Positions 57,301-64,000 of a stretch of 64,000 bases of DNA are shown here, piece by piece. Location: assembly GCA_035771165.1 (NCBI GenBank), contig JAWNZC010000408.1, forward strand, positions 3,348,001-3,412,000, in the 5' to 3' direction. A program made the translations under genes and the position numbers. Every line of letters starts with the position of its first letter. Positions within the stretch are counted from its first letter, which is position 1. Source of the stretch: Paragorgia papillata (taxonomy: Eukaryota > Cnidaria > Anthozoa > Scleralcyonacea > Coralliidae). The notes beneath the pieces are model-generated. The model ran no database searches and was not told the DNA's origin. It saw nothing but the letters and a program-made list of their open reading frames with translations.

Positions 57301-58855
57301 TCTCAAGCAATTCTGCAGTACTGGGTACTATCTGCTAACGATGAAATCGACGACCTTTTCCTGGAAAGTCTCGCATTAAGTCTGAAGGATATTTCGGATA
57401 TTGAGCTGAGAGAATATATAACGCAGGTAAAATTTGATTGTATTTACTTTTAATTTATATACAGGGATACAATGTAATTCATTTCATCACTTTAAGCAAT
57501 CGTAGTAACAACTAACCTATTAATTTTTTTTAACCACTGTAAAACCCGTGCTTTCTTTACAGCTTGAAAACCTCCCACAAGATGAACCTGCTGACGATGT
57601 TCTCAAGGACGGAATCGCGCCCTATATTTTTGAAGCAGGATTAGATATCCACAGGATAAATAGTGACAGGAAGTTACTTATTCAACGTCTCGTTGTGTAC
57701 TTTGTCATACATAAGAGAAGGAGAGGATTAGATGATATTGCAAAAGGTATAAAAGTTAATAATATTTTTACATTTATCCACACTATTTGGTATACACTAT
57801 TTGGTATTAAGAAACTGTATATAGTTGCGGAAGATTGCGTGTGTTTTTTATGTATGCTTGATACATACAGAAGAGAGACTGGAAACGATTTAAAAATTTT
57901 AATTTACCTGATCCAAATAATACTGAAAATGATTTTTAGGCGACAATCAAGTATTCATAATGTACTCCAACAACATCCTGTATCAATTTACAGTAGTAAT
58001 GAAAATGAAAATAGATGAGAAAGATGTATAGTAGATAAGCTCGAAAGCAAGTCTTATTTGCTAAACGTTTTTAGTTAAAATAGTATCTTGTTTCATGTAA
58101 CTACTGTATTTTATTAACGGTAACATGAAATGTTACCCTGTATCTGTGTTTACAACGTGGCGACACAAATAATTGATGCAGCCTTTGATTTACTCGAAAC
58201 ATCACCCATCCTTTAATACTATGCACTCATTTCGTTTCTTTGCAGGTATGAATGAAGTCCGTTTACACAGCTTCATGGGCAAATGCGGCATTGATGTCGT
58301 AGAAAGCATGTTTCCAAGATGTGAAATGAGACTAATAACAGCGGAGCAGATCAAGGAGGCTATCGTTTTTGAAGGGAGCACAGGGCACGAAGACACAATC
58401 GTCTACCTGTACGATTATCTCACCGAGTTGGAGAAATACGAAGAAGGTACTGTATATTGTTGTAGTTCGCGGTTTTGAATAGTCCTACCAATACACATGT
58501 AAATTTACTAAAAATAATGCAAAAAAAAGTTCGAGGCTTGTGCCAGCGGTATCACTTACAATTAATCAATTGACGATAATAAAGAACATTGAACATTCAC
58601 ACACATCGTACTTTTCGTTGTCTAGGAAAACCTTCCATGACTGACCTCTTCTGTTTTTGGACAGCCATGAACAATTTGCCACCACGGAATTGTATTCTAC
58701 AAGTGAAATTTCAAGAAGGTCAACGTCCATTGCCTATTGCCGAAACTTGCTTCTTATCTATATCTCTTCATACAGTGCATCAATCGTATGAGGAATTCAA
58801 GAGAAATATGGACATAGCTCTCACTCATGGTTCTCTGGGGATACACCATTCATAA
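54399..58855 (+). CDS. HECT-domain E3 ubiquitin ligase, probably a damaged copy
   Basis: HECT ligases accept ubiquitin on a cysteine and pass it to substrates. Exons: 54399-54971, 55435-55536, 55911-55981, 56144-56262, about 56804-57426, 57563-57746, 58246-58446 and 58626-58855. Exon 55435 encodes a zinc finger (CLTCNAVVPMGSIEEH...H). Exon 56144 encodes a CUE/UBA-like helix set (DVKKRLQDLVPLA). The HECT domain runs from RFTVSREDGLEELKKDI through GPIREFLLCAM and ENLPQDEPADD to FWTAMNNLPP and LPIAETCF, with the catalytic Cys in TCF. The last four exons join in phase. Damage: in exon 54399 the match changes frame near 54635, 54690 and probably 54955, and the acceptor before 56804 is GG, not AG. 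These could be decay or assembly errors. It resembles G2E3-like HECT genes expanded in cnidarians. Confidence 0.88.
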
Positions 58856-60529
58856 TTAACAGAGTGCACCAAATTAACAAAAGCATAACAAATTAATCAA
58901 TATCGCCGTTATTGTTTCGTTATTTGCATCCAACTTGAAAACGCCACCATTCTAGCCTTTGGAAGGACAAACAGTAACAACTTTATCTTTTATGAAGATA
59001 CCTACGTAGCTTAAATACGTTTATACTTATAGAGATTATTTTAAAAAGTGCTTCCATTGTATGCTTAGGTATTACTGCTGTACTTACTACGCTAAATTTT
59101 ATATCATATAAAATTTATAAAAATTATAAATTATTAATTTATAAAATTTATTTAAAATTTATTTTATATCATATTTTATATCATATTTTATTTTTTTATA
59201 ATCATCCCAAGTAGGACTAAAATTTAGTCGTATGACGTATTTATTAAAAGTAGAGACAGTATAAATCCCGTAGCTTAAGGGAAAAAAAACATTGAAAACA
59301 TATCATATGGCTCTTTACCCATTTACATGAAGTATACAACATTAGTTTATTAATTAGGAAATTGACAGTATCAAGAAAAATCGTTTTACAGTGGTTGATT
59401 TAAATATGCGTTGAGGTTGTAAATAGCTATTTTATTAACCTAATAATGTTAATATTCTATTCAAAATATCATAGAAAACATCGAAAGCATTATTAATTGT
59501 TATGTTCTCCGGGATTTGCCTTCTAATTTCATCAGCTTGAGCTGCATCTAACCCACAGTTGGTTTCAGGAACTTCCACCATATCAGGCTCTATTTCTGAA
59601 ACTACTTCCTCCCAGTCAACTCCATAATTGTGAAAGTCATCCCCTTCCTAAAAAAAACCAAATTGTTACTACTTAATAATCGTAAGTAACCAAAAAGGTG
59701 TATGATATGGGGGGAAAAAAGGTAAGAAGTCATTTACACTACCTGAAAGATTTCTCGTGCTACGGTGGAACCGGTTCCAGATATGGCGTTCAGACCTTGT
59801 ATCCATAGTTGCATTGGGGTTTTGTTATCCTCAGAGCGAAGTGGGTGTCGAATCCAGGCATCTTTCCAAGACGTCAGATGGTTGTTCAAAACTGGCAGAA
59901 AGACTGAATGAAGGCACCACAAATGTGTCTCGTTATTTGGATCCAGCAAGCCTAGCCTCTCCACTTCATAAAACAGGTCATAAAAAACACTTGTACACCC
60001 TTGAAATACATCACGCCAAAGCCTTTCAATTCTTTGATTATGAATGCTCTTTCCTATAGAGGAGAATTTTTAAACAGCGAAATGAATAGACACGCCCCGC
60101 CCAAGGCACAGAGAAAAAAGTTTCTAAGTTACTATACATAAGTATCGTCTTATACCATGACGACATCACTTTAAAGACTTCACTCACATTAGTATGTGTT
60201 CAGTAACTCGAACCAACAGCACACTTTACTATCACACAAACTCATCACAGAGGTTGCTTTCTGGGGAGGATATTCAACATCTTTTGTCCACTGAGACGAT
60301 ACATATTTTTATATTTTTAGAGGTTATATGTATTTTTAATAAAAAAAATTAAAAACACATAAGAATCTTGTCCCTTATAGTTTACCCCTTATTTAATAAA
60401 CGTGCCTCTTAAAATACAAAATTTAGTAAATAAGATACAGGTAATTTATAGCATTGCCCTGCCACACACCTGTTATCATGCTTCCTCTTCTAGGTCCACG
60501 TTGTGGGTGGTTCAACATAAACCAAGCAA

Positions 60530-61719
60530 TAGAGCTGTGCGCCGGAGCCGGAGTGCCGGAGCCGGAGCTGGAGCCGGAGTTGGAAAACTCCGGCAAAAAC
60601 TCCGGCAGAAACTCCGGCAGACAAAATTATGAAAAATTATTTCATATTTCAATGAACTTTTGGTAATGGAAAAATTAAGTTGTTGAATGATTTGAAGTTA
60701 CTATAAAGTTTAATTACTTGCTCCGATCCGTTTCGTGGTTTCGAAAATTCTGCAAGCGCATTGCTATCGCTTTTGATACAAAAATCCGCTGACCCCGATG
60801 TATTTTGGGCGAAAATACCACGCTTAGTTTATATTGCGAAACTTTTCACCGTCTGCACTCTACAAAACATTGTTTAAACAAGCACCGAAGCACGTATATT
60901 TGATAAGAAGTAAAGGAGAAAGCTCAGAAAGGTGAGTAACATGGTTTAATTGTTAAGACAGTAATATTCTTGAAATAGACTAGACTACAATACAAAAGTA
61001 TAGCCGACTGTCTGCATGTCGATAAGCCAGGACAAATATTTTTTTTACATTTGTGTTCATATTTGTAGCTAGATCGAATAAGCTGCAATCTAATGTAAGC
61101 AAAATCTGTCCTATAAAGTAATAAACCTGTTTATATAGAGTTTTTATAGACTGTTAAAATACTACGAAAATACGAAATATATTTTTTCAATTTTATATTC
61201 CAAAACTTTCACCAGAGATATTAAATGTAAATTCAAATTTGTTTTTATTTTTTATTCTTCAGGATTCTAGAAGAGCTTTTTTTAACAATAACTGAAACAA
61301 TTTAAAACCTCTTGTAGAATGCTGAAGAATAAAAATAGAAACTAGTTGAATATTCTTTTAAAAGCGATTAATTATACGAAACCTGCGACGAAAAATTCGG
61401 AAAACAAAAATGTTATTTGTTCTGTTGCATAATAATTTTCGCGCCAGAATTGCTAATAAGATTGAAATCTCGACAGATGAAATTTTGCGCGAAACGTTGA
61501 GTCGACAGAGTCGTTGATTGTTTTCACTCATAAACTAGCCGATTTATTAATTTTATTTAATAATATATGGTTTCAACGAAAAGGAGTAAAAGAAATTCTG
61601 AAATTACACTGAAATACTTTCGCCTGCTTCCACTTTTAAATATGAAATTTCCTTAAAATTTCCTTGCCGGAGCCGGAGCAGGAGCCGGAGCTAAAATAAC
61701 CGGAGTTTGCACAGCTCTA
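60530..61719. mobile_element. hAT-like element (1,190 bp) inserted in the integrase exon
   Basis: Ends TAGAGCTGTGC and GCACAGCTCTA; perfect 8-bp duplication CCAAGCAA (60522-60529, 61720-61727). Subterminal GGAGCCGGAGC repeats occur at both ends in opposite orientation. No transposase is seen. The insertion is recent enough to keep the duplication exact. Confidence 0.93.
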
Positions 61720-62017
61720 CCAAGCAACCTGGACATTCTCCCCACCCTTGTCAGATCTGACACGTGATGGCAGGCCATATAATTCTACAGCATTCGTGAA
61801 TGCTGCTAAAACAGTCTGCCTTGTTGTTTGATGCAGCAAGATACACTGGTATCCGAGAGAATCCATCAATTCCTCCATGAATAACAATCCCGCCACCTTA
61901 AAGTAAATAAAACAATATAGGGCCTAGTAGTAGTCCTTCATAGAAATTCACCAAAAGAGGAATCATCTGCCATACATGTATCATTAGACAGAGCAAAACG
62001 GTAAAGTACTATAGGGT

Positions 62018-62585
62018 TTAGGCCATGGGAATTAACGTTTCTGATTTGCGTCCACCGCCCGCATGCTCCGCAAGTTCCCGCCTAAAAATCTCATTATTTA
62101 CGAAAAATTTCATTATTTGCACAAAAAAAGCTCTCCATCACAGAAATTCAAGTTCAGTAAAACGGTATATTTACGCATTTATTACATGGCCCCTGCTTGT
62201 AGTTGTGCTTTCGACATTATATTCGGTGCTTTCGACAATATATTCGGTGCTTTTTCATATTTCGATCGGTGCTTTAAAAAACTTCAAAGAAATCGCGAGA
62301 GATTGCGTTCACCACCAGAGGTAAGTGATTTTAAAAATAGATATTTTTAATTTGATTTCCATATGAAAATGTGCTCAAACTTAATATTATAAATGAGCAG
62401 TGAGCTGAAAACGAAGGAAATCAGATCAGTAGCGAGACCGCCGAGAAGGAGTTTTGATATGTGACGTCACACTTTAGTTTACATCGTGGAAGAACCTTAC
62501 TAGACATAAATAATGAATAATGAAAAAAAGCCGCATGCGATTTGAAAAATCAGAAAATCAGAAACGTTAACTCCCATGGCCTTAT
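62018..62585. repeat. foldback element with AGGCCATGGGAATTAACG arms
   Basis: Arms AACGTTTCTGATTT and complement at either end, in the intron of the integrase-like gene. It contains short frames with GACATTATATTCGGTGCTTT direct repeats; these are not convincing as genes. Confidence 0.6.
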
Positions 62586-63108
62586 TGAGGTTAGGTATAT
62601 TAATGCTGCCTTGTGCATAATCTGACTTTGATCTTACTCATTGAAGGGAATGCATTGATTGATAACGATCAACCAATTACCAAACAACCTCTATACAGGG
62701 ATGAATTAGAGAGATTATAGTTTTCTTGTAATATTTTCAATTTGTTTTACCTTTAGAATACCTTATCAGTTTATGGTTTCCATCTATATGCCACAAACTT
62801 AGGGGGCTGTGAACTTGATATTTTCTCCTCCTCACAGCTTGTGCCCAGCGGTCCATCATACCAACAGGATCAGTTCTTATTAACGATTCCCTAATCCTGT
62901 GATGTTGCACCCGATGTCCTTTACCCAGAACGAAGCCCTTTGTCAAGCGAATACCAGTATTGGGGTTTCTACACTGTGCTTCCCTTACAATTTCATCAAG
63001 TTGCTCATCACTAATGGTGCTATAAGTAGCTGTAAAACAACAAAAAAAGGAAAATATTGAAAATTATGGCAAAAATTTGATTTATGAAATATTAGGGAAA
63101 ACAATGTG

Positions 63109-63214
63109 TTAACCCATTAAGCCGCGATGTGCCCTAATGCACCCTACTTGTACTCTGGCTAATGCCAGACGACTTTACTCACCAAGGGGAGAGTCTTGCG
63201 CGTTAATGGGTTAA
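63109..63214. mobile_element. short TTAA-flanked MITE (106 bp)
   Basis: Ends TTAACCCATTAAGCCGC and GCGCGTTAATGGGTTAA, with TTAA at 63109-63112 and 63211-63214. The small size and TTAA flanks suggest piggyBac-type mobilisation. Confidence 0.7.
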
Positions 63215-63721
63215 TTAACAAGATATTAAAATGGCGACATGGGTTAATTATTAAATTAAGTGCAAAAATGCTTCCTATAAGGGGTTACTAAAAGATGATG
63301 TACTGATACAGACCAGCATGTGCAAGTATTATACTTTTTATTTATTTGATGTTCTTGGACCTATAAACAGCGATTTCGACTCCAAAAATATTAAAAAAAA
63401 CATGAAAATCCTCTTATAGGCACATGCGCTTATATGTTGGGTAATGGGGTATTTTGATCACAGTAAAATAATCACAATATATGTAACTATAAAGTGGACA
63501 ACTGGGCTAGCCTGGTTGTTTATATACAAGTAAACACAAAGTATTTCTACTACAAAAAATGCAAAGTAATACCTTGCTTTCCAGGCTATGCCACTAACTG
63601 GGTCAGCCCGGCGTCCATATGATTAGCCCCTGGGTTTTGGAGATATGGGCCTGTTGGTGTTCAAGTGACAACAGTATATGCAGAACTCAGAAGCCGGGCT
63701 GTAGGCATTAAATCAATCTCT

Positions 63722-63848
63722 ATTAATAACTTCTTATTAACCGAGAGCGCAGTCATTACGGAAAAATATCAGACCGAGGTCTGTACATAAAGACCGAGGT
63801 CTGATATTTTTCCGTAATGACCAAGCGGACGAGGTTAATAAGAGGTTT
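63722..63848. repeat. foldback repeat with AAATATCAGACCGAGGTCTG centre
   Basis: CAGACCGAGGTCTG occurs twice around TACATAAA, with outer arms CTTATTAACC and GGTTAATAAG. It belongs to the same loose family as 3421-3590. From 63850 to the window end there is another partial repeat (CTTTCCATTTACACGG) also seen near 45610. Confidence 0.6.
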
Positions 63849-64000
63849 ATTATATGGCATTTTGAAAAACACATATTACATTACCTTGTCAACAGTGTGA
63901 CCTCGAGCGAGTGACATAGGGGGCTTTCCATTTACACGGTTAGACCGGTCAGTCCGGTTAAATGGAACACGATTCGTTTGAGACCTGGGATGGTCTGACT

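Larger units (their letters stand above)
59435..63029 (-). pseudogene. integrase-like (DDE/rve) protein gene, broken by a hAT insertion and a frameshift
   Basis: Exons on the minus strand: 63029-62751, 61896-60470 (split by 60530-61719), 60053-59743 and 59647-59435. The protein reads EQLDEIVREAQ, KGHRVQHHRIRES, then the catalytic core: first Asp in LWHIDGNHKLIR, second in [14 protein letters not shown], Glu in IHNQRIERLWRDVF. This is the integrase-core family common in invertebrate and fish genomes, close to IS3EU/retroviral-type DDE enzymes. Removing the insertion restores VAWFMLNHP in frame, but one base is lost between ASNNKA and TVLAAF. The N-terminal exon(s) lie beyond the window or are missing. 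The gene converges on the HECT gene. Confidence 0.85.

Noticed and set aside
62025..62350. Two overlapping frames in the integrase intron
   Set aside because: They lie inside a foldback element and contain short direct repeats; no homology is recognised.
1..64000. CRISPR arrays, bacterial operons or ribosome-binding sites
   Set aside because: The sequence is eukaryotic with spliced genes. The only regular short repeats are a minisatellite and microsatellites.

Overview
This is a nuclear window from an animal, most likely a cnidarian and probably an anthozoan. It is AT-rich and intron-rich, with GT-AG splicing and dense short DNA transposons. It carries an alternative oxidase gene, which vertebrates and insects lack, and an NMDA-type glutamate receptor gene. 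The species call is an inference.

Layout. Positions 1-9.8 kb (minus strand) hold most of an ionotropic glutamate receptor gene with a signal peptide, amino-terminal domain, ligand-binding S1, pore and part of S2. Its 3' end is unclear or outside the window. A Mutator-like element, a cysteine-peptidase-like fragment and foldback repeats sit in its large intron. Positions 9.8-20 kb hold repeats: a TA microsatellite, two adjoining TTAA-flanked palindromic MITEs, a nested MITE pair, an orphan S2-M4 exon of a second glutamate receptor at 14.3-14.7 kb, and a 33-bp minisatellite. Positions 20.05-36.09 kb (plus strand) hold a complete nine-exon alternative oxidase gene. Exon lengths and phases add up to exactly 351 residues. 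Its introns are packed with hAT-like, Harbinger-like and foldback elements. Positions 36-47 kb are repeat-rich and include a pogo/Tigger remnant. Positions 47.0-49.6 kb hold a 5'-truncated non-LTR retrotransposon with two frameshifts. Positions 49.7-54.4 kb hold a long foldback and a 2.5-kb hAT-like element containing an exon-like ORF.

Positions 54.4-58.86 kb (plus) encode a HECT E3 ubiquitin ligase with a C2H2-like finger, a CUE-like segment and a full HECT domain that keeps its catalytic cysteine. The upstream exon carries apparent frameshifts and one splice acceptor reads GG instead of AG. Positions 59.43-63.03 kb (minus) encode a DDE/rve-type integrase-like protein. It converges on the HECT gene with about 580 bp between the stop codons, and is broken by a 1,190-bp hAT-like insertion with a perfect 8-bp target duplication and by a frameshift.

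How the genes relate. The oxidase and the receptor are ordinary host genes, one mitochondrial and one at the cell surface, with no evident functional link. The HECT/integrase pair is the most unusual arrangement: it could be a decaying two-gene mobile unit or a chance convergence. Several sites also match the conserved core of hammerhead ribozymes, the best at 53408-53433.
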